Positions 1-6,117 of a stretch of DNA of 7,314 nucleotides are shown here, in pieces. Source of the DNA: an uncultured Muribaculum sp. (GTDB taxonomy: Bacteria > Bacteroidota > Bacteroidia > Bacteroidales > Muribaculaceae); NCBI GenBank assembly GCA_947573015.1, contig CANPDS010000129.1, positions 1 to 7,314 on the forward strand, given 5' to 3'. A program made the translations under genes and the position numbers. The notes under the pieces were generated by a model that saw nothing but the letters and a program-made list of their open reading frames with translations, was not told where the DNA came from and did no database searches. Every line of letters starts with the position of its first letter. The first letter of the stretch is position 1.

Positions 1-2220
1 TATGTCGCGTACGGCTGCATCTACACTTATGAAGTGGATCGGTTTGTTCAGACCCATCTGGATCGGGCCGATCGCCTCGGCGAGGCCCATCTCAAGCATC
101 ATGCGATAGGCGGTTGAGGCTGATGTGAGGTTTGGGAAAATAAGTGTGTTGACATCCTTGCCGTTGAGGCGCGAGAATGGATATGCCGCATCGCGAGCCT
201 TCTTGTTGAGAGCATAGTTCATCTGCATTTCTCCGTCGATAGGCAGTTCGGGATATGCATCATGCATGCGCTTCACCACACGGTGGGCCATCTGTGGCTC
301 ATTTTCCTTGTGGCAACCGAAGTTGCTGTAAGATACCATTGCCATCACGGGTTCGTAGGCAAAATACTCTACGGAGTTGCGGGCGAGACGCGCTATGTCG
401 AACAAGGCGTCTTCGTCGGCATCACGGTTGATGGTGGTATCGGCGAGAAAATATGTGCCGTGTTTGGTGTTGAGTATGTGCATGGTGGCGAAGTGGTTGT
501 AGGTGGGGCGTATGCCTACCACTTCCTCCGCTATGCGTGCTGCCTTTCGGCTGCCAGAGTATGTGCCTGAGATCATTGCATCGGCCTCTCCTGTCTCGAC
601 CATCATCATGCCGAAATAGTTGCGGTCGAACATAAGCTCGAGAGCTTCCGGAAGAGTCACGCCGTTGCGCTGCCGTGATTTGGCAAGCTTTTCGGCGAAA
701 CGTTCGCGGCGTTCGGCTTCGCGGTCGTGGCGCAGGTTGACTATTTCAATTCCTTCGATTTCAAGGCCAAGGCGTTTGGCGCGCTTTTCGATCATTTCTT
801 CGTTGCCAAGCAGGATGGGTATGCATACACCGTCCTGATAAGCGCTTACGGCTGCGCGGAGCATATTGTCCGTGTTGGCCTCGCCAAATACCACGCGCTT
901 GGGATTGCGGCGGGCTTCTTCGGTGGCGCGGCGCATGAACTTATTGTCGTAGCCCATCAGTGAGCGCAGCTTTTCGTTGTAAGCATTCCAGTCGGTGATA
1001 GGCCGACGTGCCACACCGCTCTCCATTGCCCCGCGTGCCACGGCTGGAGCCACGGTGGTGATCAGTCGGGGGTCGAGCGGCTTAGGCAGGATATAGTCGC
1101 GGCCGAACTTCAGATTCGACATACCGTAGGCTGCATTGACTACCGATGGTACAGGCTCTTTGGCGAGTGCGGCGATAGCCTTTACGGCTGAGAGTTTCAT
1201 GGCCTCGTTGATAGTTGTCGCTCCTGAATCGAGTGCACCGCGGAATATGTATGGGAAGCCGAGGACATTGTTGATCTGGTTGGGATAGTCCGAACGGCCG
1301 GTGGCGAAGATCAAGTCGGGACGCGAGGCCATAGCGGCTTCGAAGGAGATTTCGGGATCTGGATTGGCGAGGGCGAATACGATGGGATTGTCGGCCATTG
1401 ACTGTACCATCTCCGGGGTTACCACATCCTTTACAGAGAGGCCGAGGAATACGTCGGCACCCACCATGGCTTCGGCCAGAGTGGTGATATCGCGGTCGGT
1501 GGCAAACTCCTCTTTCTGGCTGTTGAGACCCTTGCGGGAACGGTTGATCACGCCCTTGGAGTCGCACATCACTACGTTCTCTTTCTTTACGCCGAGGGCT
1601 ATATAGAGGCGTGTGCAGCTCACTGCGGCAGCTCCTGCGCCGTTCACCACGAGTTTAACCTTGGCGATGTCCTTCCCCTGGATCTCAAGGGCGTTGAGCA
1701 GGCCGGCGGCCGAGATGATGGCTGTGCCATGCTGGTCGTCGTGCATCACGGGAATGTCACACTCTTCTTTGAGGCGGCGTTCTATCTCGAAGCACTCTGG
1801 AGCCTTGATATCCTCAAGGTTGATGCCGCCGAATGTCGGGGCGAGCGCTTTTACTATCTCGATAAATTTGTCGGGGTCTTTTTCATTGACCTCTATGTCA
1901 AAGCAGTCAAGACCGGCGAATATTTTAAACAGGAGCGCTTTGCCCTCCATCACCGGTTTGCCGGCGAGTGCGCCGATATCGCCGAGACCGAGCACGGCGG
2001 TGCCGTTGGAAATCACTGCCACGAGGTTACCCTTGCTGGTGTATTCATAGGCATCGGCAGGATTTTTCTCAATTTCAAGACAGGGATATGCTACGCCGGG
2101 GGAGTATGCCAGCGCCAGATCCTGCATGGAGGAGTAGGGGACGGTGGGCACTACTTCTATCTTGCCCGGCTTGCCCTCGCGATGATATTCGAGGGCCATT
2201 TCTTTGGTTACTTTTGACAT
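1..2220 (-). CDS. maeB: NADP-dependent malic enzyme with C-terminal phosphotransacetylase-like domain (3' end cut off)
   Basis: The reading frame is open for all 740 codons from the ATG at 2220 to the window edge, with no stop reached. The MaeB family is about 760 residues, so roughly 20 are missing. Family role: oxidative decarboxylation of malate to pyruvate and CO2 with reduction of NADP, in the cytoplasm. Seen in the sequence: catalytic Tyr39 in YSPGVA; Lys94 in MEGKALLFK; metal ligands Glu136 and Asp137 in GGINLEDIKAPE, and Asp162 in MHDDQHGTA; a Rossmann dinucleotide motif VVNGAGAAA near residues 191-199; then ANPDPEISFEAA. From about residue 425 the phosphotransacetylase-like half begins (VVFGEANTDNML at 443-454, VETGEADAMISGTYSG at 541-556, ending at VRDI). 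In MaeB proteins this half is regarded as regulatory, responding to acetyl-CoA and related metabolites, rather than as an active acetyltransferase. Start: nothing in frame upstream fits better, and a candidate promoter lies 31 bp upstream. Confidence 0.96.
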   Translation of the reverse strand, partial: MSKVTKEMALEYHREGKPGKIEVVPTVPYSSMQDLALAYSPGVAYPCLEIEKNPADAYEYTSKGNLVAVISNGTAVLGLGDIGALAGKPVMEGKALLFKIFAGLDCFDIEVNEKDPDKFIEIVKALAPTFGGINLEDIKAPECFEIERRLKEECDIPVMHDDQHGTAIISAAGLLNALEIQGKDIAKVKLVVNGAGAAAVSCTRLYIALGVKKENVVMCDSKGVINRSRKGLNSQKEEFATDRDITTLAEAMVGADVFLGLSVKDVVTPEMVQSMADNPIVFALANPDPEISFEAAMASRPDLIFATGRSDYPNQINNVLGFPYIFRGALDSGATTINEAMKLSAVKAIAALAKEPVPSVVNAAYGMSNLKFGRDYILPKPLDPRLITTVAPAVARGAMESGVARRPITDWNAYNEKLRSLMGYDNKFMRRATEEARRNPKRVVFGEANTDNMLRAAVSAYQDGVCIPILLGNEEMIEKRAKRLGLEIEGIEIVNLRHDREAERRERFAEKLAKSRQRNGVTLPEALELMFDRNYFGMMMVETGEADAMISGTYSGSRKAARIAEEVVGIRPTYNHFATMHILNTKHGTYFLADTTINRDADEDALFDIARLARNSVEYFAYEPVMAMVSYSNFGCHKENEPQMAHRVVKRMHDAYPELPIDGEMQMNYALNKKARDAAYPFSRLNGKDVNTLIFPNLTSASTAYRMMLEMGLAEAIGPIQMGLNKPIHFISVDAAVRDI

Positions 2221-2250
2221 GCTGAAACAACAAATAATATACAATTCATG

Positions 2251-2258
2251 CAAATATA
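2251..2258 (-). promoter_or_regulatory. Candidate -7 promoter element for maeB
   Basis: On the minus strand this reads TATATTTG, an exact match to the Bacteroidota -7 consensus TAnnTTTG. It would place transcription start about 25 bases before the maeB ATG. A TTTG at 2273-2276 could be the -33 box, but the spacer is 14 bp rather than the usual 19-21, so the pair is imperfect. No purine-rich Shine-Dalgarno sequence is visible in the short leader, as is common in this phylum. Confidence 0.4.
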
Positions 2259-2389
2259 CGAATAATCTTTTGCAAATGGCGACTATTGTTGAAAAAATGT
2301 CATAAAATAGTGTCTATATGCAATCCGATTACTTTAGCGTACCGCAATGATAACGCTGGTTGACCTAAAGATGTTTGTACGCAGGAGTG

Positions 2390-2791
2390 CTACGATACGG
2401 CTATCAGTTCGATTTCGAAGATGAGGGTTGAGCCGCCGGGGATACCTGGCTGGGAAATTTTGCCGTAGGCCTGCTCGGCGGGGATATACACTTCCCATTT
2501 GTCGCCGGCGTGCATCTGCTGTAGGGCGATAATCCATCCGGGAATGAGTTCTCGAAGTCGGAAAGCCGGAGCAACGCCACCTCGGGAGCTGTCGAATGTC
2601 TTTCCGTTGATGGTTTTTCCGATATAGTGCACGGTAACTACGGAGCCACGGTTTGGAGTGGCTCCGTTACCCTTCTTGATAGGTTTGTAATAGATACCTT
2701 TGTCGAGTGGGAGCACTCCCGGCTCCTGCGCTTTCTGCGCAAGCCACTCTCGGTTCTTTAATATGTATTCCTGCTTTGCCATGGAGTTCAT
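2390..2791 (-). CDS. Cytoplasmic FKBP-type peptidyl-prolyl cis-trans isomerase
   Basis: Single-domain FKBP of 133 residues from the ATG at 2791. Family role: catalyses cis-trans isomerisation of Xaa-Pro bonds during protein folding. There is no signal peptide or lipobox, so the enzyme is predicted cytoplasmic. A short charged N-terminal helix (residues 5-24) precedes the FKBP fold. Pocket residues matching FKBP12 can be placed: Tyr56 (VTVHYIG), Phe66-Asp67 (GKTFDSS), Leu82-Ile83 and Trp86 (ELIPGWIIAL), Tyr109 (AEQAYG) and Phe125 (STLIFEIEL). All are present, so the enzyme is probably active. Start choice: a TTG-started frame extends to 2833, but its extra 14 residues come from the palindromic repeat element upstream. 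The ATG at 2782 (MAKQEY) is an equally plausible start. The gene lies downstream of panB on the same strand, with the repeat between them, and 169 bp upstream of maeB. Confidence 0.93.
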   Translation of the reverse strand: MNSMAKQEYILKNREWLAQKAQEPGVLPLDKGIYYKPIKKGNGATPNRGSVVTVHYIGKTINGKTFDSSRGGVAPAFRLRELIPGWIIALQQMHAGDKWEVYIPAEQAYGKISQPGIPGGSTLIFEIELIAVS

Positions 2792-2798
2792 AGTGCTG

Positions 2799-2883
2799 TA
2801 AACGTAGGGACGCACCTTGGTGCGCGCCCGCAACCGGTTATAACATAGTGGATCGGACGCACCGAGGTACGTCCCTACGTTTA
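2799..2883. repeat. Long imperfect palindrome between panB and the FKBP gene, probable dispersed intergenic repeat
   Basis: Arms at about 2799-2825 and 2857-2883 are inverted copies of one another. The outer 14 bases (TAAACGTAGGGACG) match exactly and inner parts such as GGTGCG also match, with about three differences per arm. The loop is about 31 bases. Each arm also folds on itself, most clearly GGACGCACC-GA-GGTACGTCC at 2855-2874. The form, paired GTAGGGACG...CGTCCCTAC ends in an intergenic gap, resembles the REP/BIME-like palindromes I recall from Bacteroidales genomes, but copy number cannot be checked here. As RNA it would form a strong stem between panB and FKBP that could protect the upstream message or attenuate readthrough. 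There is no trailing T tract, so it is not a classic terminator. Confidence 0.7.
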
Positions 2884-2905
2884 TCTGTTATTGTATGAAA
2901 TCAGT

Positions 2906-3724
2906 TTAATACTGCTCTGAGGCGTTGGGGAAGTCGGAAGTCTTTACATCGTCGACGTAGTGGGCCACGGCATCATTGATTACAGTGGAAAGGTCGGCAT
3001 AACGGCGCAGGAATCGTGGGGAGAAGCCTTTGTTTATGCCAAGCATGTCGTGCATCACGAGCACCTGACCATCGGTGCCGCCGCCGGCTCCGATGCCGAT
3101 AGTTGGTATAGTGAGTTGCTCTGACACGCGCTTTGCCAGTGTTGCAGGTATTTTTTCGAGCACGATTGCAAAGCATCCTATCTCTTCGAGCATCTTGGCG
3201 TCGGCGATAAGTTTTTCGGCCTCGGCCTCTTCCTTGGCACGCACGGCGTAGGTGCCAAATTTATTGATCGATTGCGGAGTAAGTCCGAGGTGCCCCATCA
3301 CAGGTATGCCGGCGCAGAGTATACGCTCGATCGACTCGCGTATCTCCGATCCGCCTTCAAGCTTCACAGCCTCGGCGCCACTCTCTTTCATAATGCGGAT
3401 TGCCGACTCGAGGGCCAGTTTGCTGTTGCCTTGATATGTGCCGAACGGCATGTCGCATACTACCAATGCGCGGCTCACGCCTTTTACTACCGATGTAGCG
3501 TGGTATATCATCTGGTCGAGGGTCATCGGGAGTGTGGTGACATTTCCTGCCATGACGTTCGAAGCTGAGTCGCCCACGAGGATTGCGTCTACTCCTGCCT
3601 CGTCGATAAGTTTGGCCATAGAGTAGTCGTAGGCGGTGAGCATTGCTATTTTTTCGTTGCGCTGCTTCATTTCGGCAAGGCGGCGTGTGGTCACCTTGCG
3701 GCGGTCTTCGGTATAAGTTGACAT
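2906..3724 (-). CDS. panB: 3-methyl-2-oxobutanoate hydroxymethyltransferase (ketopantoate hydroxymethyltransferase)
   Basis: Complete 272-residue protein, normal for PanB (about 260-280). Family role: transfers a hydroxymethyl group from 5,10-methylene-tetrahydrofolate to 2-oxoisovalerate to give ketopantoate, the first committed step to pantothenate and CoA. It is a cytoplasmic, Mg-dependent TIM barrel, usually decameric. Seen in the sequence: TAYDYSMAKLIDEAGVDAIL near 30-49; metal ligand Asp52 in VGDSASNV; GNVTTLPMTL at 60-69; second metal ligand Asp91 in CDMPFGTYQ; Lys121 and Glu123 in VKLEGG; GHLGLTPQS at 144-152; the probable general base Glu190 in VLEKIP; and IGIGAGGGTDGQVLVMHD near 210-228. 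All key residues are intact. The ATG at 3724 gives the usual N-terminus. No other pan gene is in the window. The leader carries a hairpin (3771-3806) downstream of a candidate promoter. Confidence 0.97.
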   Translation of the reverse strand: MSTYTEDRRKVTTRRLAEMKQRNEKIAMLTAYDYSMAKLIDEAGVDAILVGDSASNVMAGNVTTLPMTLDQMIYHATSVVKGVSRALVVCDMPFGTYQGNSKLALESAIRIMKESGAEAVKLEGGSEIRESIERILCAGIPVMGHLGLTPQSINKFGTYAVRAKEEAEAEKLIADAKMLEEIGCFAIVLEKIPATLAKRVSEQLTIPTIGIGAGGGTDGQVLVMHDMLGINKGFSPRFLRRYADLSTVINDAVAHYVDDVKTSDFPNASEQY

Positions 3725-3770
3725 TGCTGATTGATTTTATAGTTAGACTATTGTGAAAATTCCCATTCTG

Positions 3771-3806
3771 CCACGTAGCGACATACATTGGTGGGTCACT
3801 GCGTGG
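3771..3806. promoter_or_regulatory. Hairpin in the putative panB leader
   Basis: CCACGTAGCGAC at 3771-3782 pairs with GTCACTGCGTGG at 3795-3806. That is 12 positions with 10 Watson-Crick pairs; in RNA one of the remaining two is a G-U wobble. The loop is 12 bases. It lies between the candidate promoter at 3831-3838 and the panB ATG at 3724, so it would be within the transcribed leader. I recognise no known riboswitch in it. It could be an mRNA-stabilising stem, an operator, or the remnant of a dispersed palindrome like the one at 2799-2883. Confidence 0.45.
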
Positions 3807-3830
3807 TAGATGAGAGCATCCTCATGGCTG

Positions 3831-3838
3831 CAAAGTTA
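3831..3838 (-). promoter_or_regulatory. Candidate -7 promoter element for panB
   Basis: Reads TAACTTTG on the minus strand, an exact match to TAnnTTTG. It would give a leader of about 100 bases to the panB ATG at 3724. No convincing TTTG lies at the standard 19-21 bp spacing: one at 3864-3867 is 25 bp away. The call therefore rests on the -7 box and its position. Confidence 0.35.
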
Positions 3839-3933
3839 CCTAACTTTACCGAATCAACCGGCACAAATCCAAATTTTCCACCTTATAGGAATATTGCGGC
3901 GTTAATTATGGATATATACTTTAGAGGGTATTT

Positions 3934-4212
3934 TTAAAATTTGAAGTCTTTGATTTTTTCTGATTCATCGTAGACGGACAGGATATGTATGCCCCCTTGA
4001 AGATCACCTTTCCTCCGGCCAATTTCCCTCATATGTTACAATGAATTTAGCTCCACTGTTGACCTGACGATAATTCGGCATTTCGATAAAAACGCCTTTA
4101 AATGCCTCATTAGCATAGTTTTCGCAAGAAATCGTATCTGAGTCAATTTCTTGGGCAATGCACATCATAGTGATAGATGTCAGCATGGCGATGATTAAGA
4201 TTAGTTTTTCAT
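3934..4212 (-). pseudogene. Small secreted protein, third gene of the exported-protein operon, two frameshifts
   Basis: The ATG at 4210-4212 overlaps the TGA of the preceding gene as ATGA, the usual sign of translational coupling. From that ATG the frame reads only Met-Lys-Asn-stop. One more A in the five-A tract at 4205-4209 would give MKKLILIIAMLTSITMMCIA, a textbook signal peptide, followed by QEIDSDTISCENYANEAF and GAKFIVTYEGNWPEE. That frame stops at 4004. Removing one A from the GGAAAGG at about 4008-4014 continues it through GGIHILSVYDESEKIKDF to a TAA at 3934, for a 92-residue product. As it stands, the only open piece is 60 codons from an internal ATG at 4186, which cuts off the signal peptide's charged start. 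The phrase FIVTYEGNWPEE resembles, from memory, the N-terminal region of larger secreted metzincin-like proteins of Bacteroidota, so this may be an N-terminal remnant. Function unknown. Confidence 0.6.
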
Positions 4213-5203
4213 TGCTTTAAAATTTTTAAGGTTGATATATGATTGTTGCGTGTATATGTCACGAGGTACATTCCTCTATTAAGCTGAGATAGATCCAACG
4301 AAAAAATATTTGCAGCATTGATTATCTGCCTGCCTGAAAGATCATATATTTCAACATGATCAATTGGGAGATTGAATGATATAGTATTGTCATTCCATAC
4401 AGCATCTGGTATGGAATCGTCCACATTTATATCATCAATTGATGCTAAATGTCTAAGTTCATTAATCCTATTCAGAACATTTTCATCTGTAATATAGTCG
4501 GTGGTACATAAGACTTCGCTATAATGCGATAAACCAAATCTATTTTTTGCATATACACACATATATTCACCCCAGTCTGCATCATACCATCCTTTTGAAT
4601 TTTCAAACCATCCCCTGTTATATGGAAAAAATTTGGGTTCGGAAAAAAGAAAACTATCTGAAATCCTTATCCCATATCCAGTGGCATCATCAGATTGGAT
4701 ATTAAACTCAAATTTGCCATATGGCCAAATTATATCTAATTCCCAATCATATTCAAATGTAAAAATTACATCAGATATAATATAATCGGAGTAGATGGTA
4801 ATAATGCAAACTTTACAGACTTCCATTCTACAATATATTTGGCAGAGGTAAAACTTATTCTTACCTCATATATATCTCGCTGAAGTGTCTGATCAAATTG
4901 GCGCTCAGCCCATGTCCACGAGGCTTCGTTTGGCGAGAAAATACACCTTCCTTCCTCTGTCGCTTGGAAATCGGCAACATCATATCCATCATCATAAAGA
5001 ATCTCAACCTTCCATTCTCCTTTTATATCGGGATTGTTTAAGGAGAACTCAATAGGATCGGGACTTGTGAAGATATGATCATACCCGAATGCCTGGCCAT
5101 TCTGCATAATTTGCGGAGCTATCAGATCTTGCGCCAGGCACGCATTGTTGCCATTAATAGCAATGGCAACAATTAAGTATATAATAAGCGATATGCGGTT
5201 CAT
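4209..5203 (-). pseudogene. Secreted protein with T9SS type A C-terminal sorting domain, interrupted by a 5-bp tandem duplication
   Basis: It begins at the ATG at 5203, 12 bp after the preceding gene's stop, with a signal peptide (MNRISLIIYLIVAIAINGNN, cleavage probably after ACLAQ). The first frame runs to a stop at 4766-4768. A second frame carries the rest to the TGA at 4209. Deleting one copy of the duplicated ATATA at 4775-4784 (minus strand TATAT TATAT) joins them as FALLPSTPIISDVIFTFEYD and gives a continuous 329-residue protein. The body looks beta-rich and Ig/fibronectin-like (YDDGYDVADF, YDADWGEYMCVYAKN). The last 60 or so residues are a typical type A sorting domain: VEIYDLSGRQI, LDLSQLNRGMYLVTY and terminal TLKILKQ. 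In T9SS cargo this domain directs outer membrane passage and is then cleaved, with anchoring to the surface or release. The binding target is unknown. Without repair the sorting domain is not made on the exported chain. Confidence 0.78.
4775..4786. repeat. Short 5-bp tandem repeat (ATATA ATATA AT) at the gene break
   Basis: Period-5 tract of about 2.4 units inside the T9SS cargo gene. The added unit shifts the frame by +5 bases. Removing it restores one open frame across the junction, which points to slipped-strand duplication as the lesion. The tract is short for a true contingency locus, but reversion by the same route is possible. Confidence 0.6.
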
Positions 5204-5215
5204 TTTTTCATCAGT

Positions 5216-5715
5216 TTAATAGTCTTTATCGCCGTTCTGAAGGTCTCTTCTCATCAGCGAATTATTATCTTCGACAAATGAAAACGAAGGATATTCCGGG
5301 GAATAAGGCGGAGGCTGGAGCTTATAGCGTTCCGAAGATGGCTCTGCATAGAAATTCTGACTATCCTCATTAGCGTAGGCCTTGAGAGTAGCATTTGGTC
5401 TACCCTCATTATTACTGACAGATGTCAGTTTCTGCCCGGAAGAATTCACCACAAGATTGTCGAACACCGAATATCCCTTTTTCTGAGAGAAAGAATAGTT
5501 GTCCGATCCGTCAATTTTCACACTTGATCCCAATCCCATAATCCTTGCGATTCCCCTCATTATGGCATAGGCGAGTTTTTTACATAATTATCGGAATAGG
5601 ATATTGAAATGATTTCCTGAGCGGTGGCGCTGATGGCTACGGTGCCAATTGCTATTAATATTGCAATTCGCAGTAAGGTCATTCTGACAAAACTAATAAA
5701 AACAGAACTATTCAT
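5216..5715 (-). pseudogene. Secreted metzincin-like remnant with lost zinc motif, first gene of the operon, frameshifted
   Basis: From the ATG at 5713-5715 (or, better as a signal peptide start, the in-frame ATG at 5680-5682, MTLLRIAILIAIGTVAISAT then AQ) the frame runs through EIISISYSDNYVKNSPMP to a stop. One extra A in the six-A tract at about 5576-5581 would instead read YVKKLAYAIMRGIARIMGLG and continue to the TAA at 5216, giving 155-166 residues. RGIARIMGLGSS has the spacing of the metzincin signature HEXXHXXGXX, but both His and the Glu are replaced, so no zinc peptidase activity is expected. Downstream GYSVFDNLVVNSSG and NNSLMRRDLQNGD fit the part that follows the zinc helix in large secreted Bacteroidota proteins of this kind, as I recall them. 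The protein is much shorter than such proteins, with a signal peptide set almost directly on the helix, which suggests an internal deletion. It lies 12 bp upstream of the T9SS cargo gene. Confidence 0.6.
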
Positions 5716-5835
5716 AAATTATGTGCTTTAAATTGATTTATTTGCCCAATGAGATTATGCAGTGATTTAAACGTATTTCAAAATGTTAAATTCAAAACTG
5801 GAGTAATCCCTAAGTTTAAATCAGTTCGATATTGT

Positions 5836-5860
5836 CAAAATAATCGGCTTGATTATTTTG
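5836..5860. promoter_or_regulatory. Perfect 10-bp inverted repeat, possible operator of the exported-protein operon
   Basis: CAAAATAATC (5836-5845), 5-base spacer GGCTT, GATTATTTTG (5851-5860), with no mismatch. It lies just downstream of the candidate minus-strand -7 box at 5878-5885, where a repressor operator would sit, and about 120 bp before the first gene of the operon. The stem is too AT-rich to be a strong terminator. Confidence 0.45.
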
Positions 5861-5877
5861 TGTTTTTGTGATTTTTG

Positions 5878-5885
5878 CAAATATA
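5878..5885 (-). promoter_or_regulatory. Candidate -7 promoter element for the exported-protein operon
   Basis: TATATTTG followed by C on the minus strand matches TAnnTTTG exactly and is the same string as the maeB candidate at 2251-2258. It lies about 163 bp upstream of the first ATG. No clear TTTG -33 box is seen at 19-21 bp spacing, and this AT-rich stretch makes chance matches likely. Confidence 0.3.
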
Positions 5886-5992
5886 ATTTAAAAAAAAGTA
5901 TGATAATTGCAATAAAAAATAAGGCTTTTTTTATTTGAAATTGCCGATTTGGTCATTAAATGTAATTGTGTAAATCTTAACTAACTGCGGAA

Positions 5993-6010
5993 ATATGTTG
6001 TGAAACATAT
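5993..6010. promoter_or_regulatory. 7-bp inverted repeat ATATGTT-GTGA-AACATAT
   Basis: Perfect arms at 5993-5999 and 6004-6010 with a 4-base centre. It could be a repressor or activator half-site pair or a small hairpin upstream of the GH88 gene, whose start is 108 bp downstream. It is too short for a firm call. Confidence 0.3.
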
Positions 6011-6018
6011 ATCGGGAG

Positions 6019-6072
6019 GCTATAGATTTTGCAAAATTTTGCGGCTATTATTATTATGGAATAGCCATAGCC
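6019..6072. promoter_or_regulatory. Nested inverted repeats upstream of the GH88 gene
   Basis: GGCTATT (6043-6049) is mirrored by AATAGCC (6060-6066), and an outer GGCTAT (6019-6024) by ATAGCC (6067-6072). Between the two left arms lie overlapping perfect palindromes TTTTGCAAAA (6027-6036) and GCAAAATTTTGC (6031-6042). The block ends 45 bp before the GH88 start codon, a suitable place for an operator or a structured 5' leader. No known regulator site is recognised. Confidence 0.45.
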
Positions 6073-6117
6073 ACGCCAATATCAACCAATCAGAATAATT
6101 AATATAACCATAAAATC

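Larger units (their letters stand above)
5716..6117. other. Divergent intergenic region between the exported-protein operon and the GH88 gene
   Basis: 402 bp with no convincing gene on either strand. It is very AT-rich, with several A and T runs. It holds a candidate minus-strand -7 box (5878-5885) and at least three inverted-repeat structures (5836-5860, 5993-6010, 6019-6072), described separately. No full-consensus TAnnTTTG is seen on the plus strand before the GH88 gene. The nearest look-alike, TAGATTTTG at 6023-6031, is one base too long between TA and TTTG. Confidence 0.7.

Noticed and set aside
1082..1567. 161-codon minus-strand frame inside maeB
   Set aside because: It is an alternate-frame shadow of the malic enzyme, rich in Arg and Pro as expected from out-of-frame reading of GC-rich codons.
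262..2217. Several plus-strand open frames of 70-160 codons, such as 1613-2050 and 1729-2217
   Set aside because: They lie antisense to maeB, whose frame is fully open with all catalytic motifs. Their products are compositionally odd and show no family motif.
2341..2389. Terminator after the FKBP gene
   Set aside because: No GC-rich stem with a following T run is visible on the minus strand there, so FKBP transcripts may run into maeB.
2792..2833. TTG-initiated N-terminal extension of the FKBP gene
   Set aside because: It lies inside the palindromic repeat element. FKBP homologues begin near the MAKQEY segment, and two ATG codons are available there.
3357..3788. 143-codon minus-strand frame over the panB start
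   Set aside because: It overlaps panB in another frame. The panB protein is complete and conserved, and this product is low-complexity Arg-rich.
5911..5937. A-rich/T-rich hairpin followed by seven T, as a terminator
   Set aside because: The stem is only A-T pairs with a GC-poor base, and no gene ends nearby on the plus strand. It is probably part of the AT-rich promoter region.
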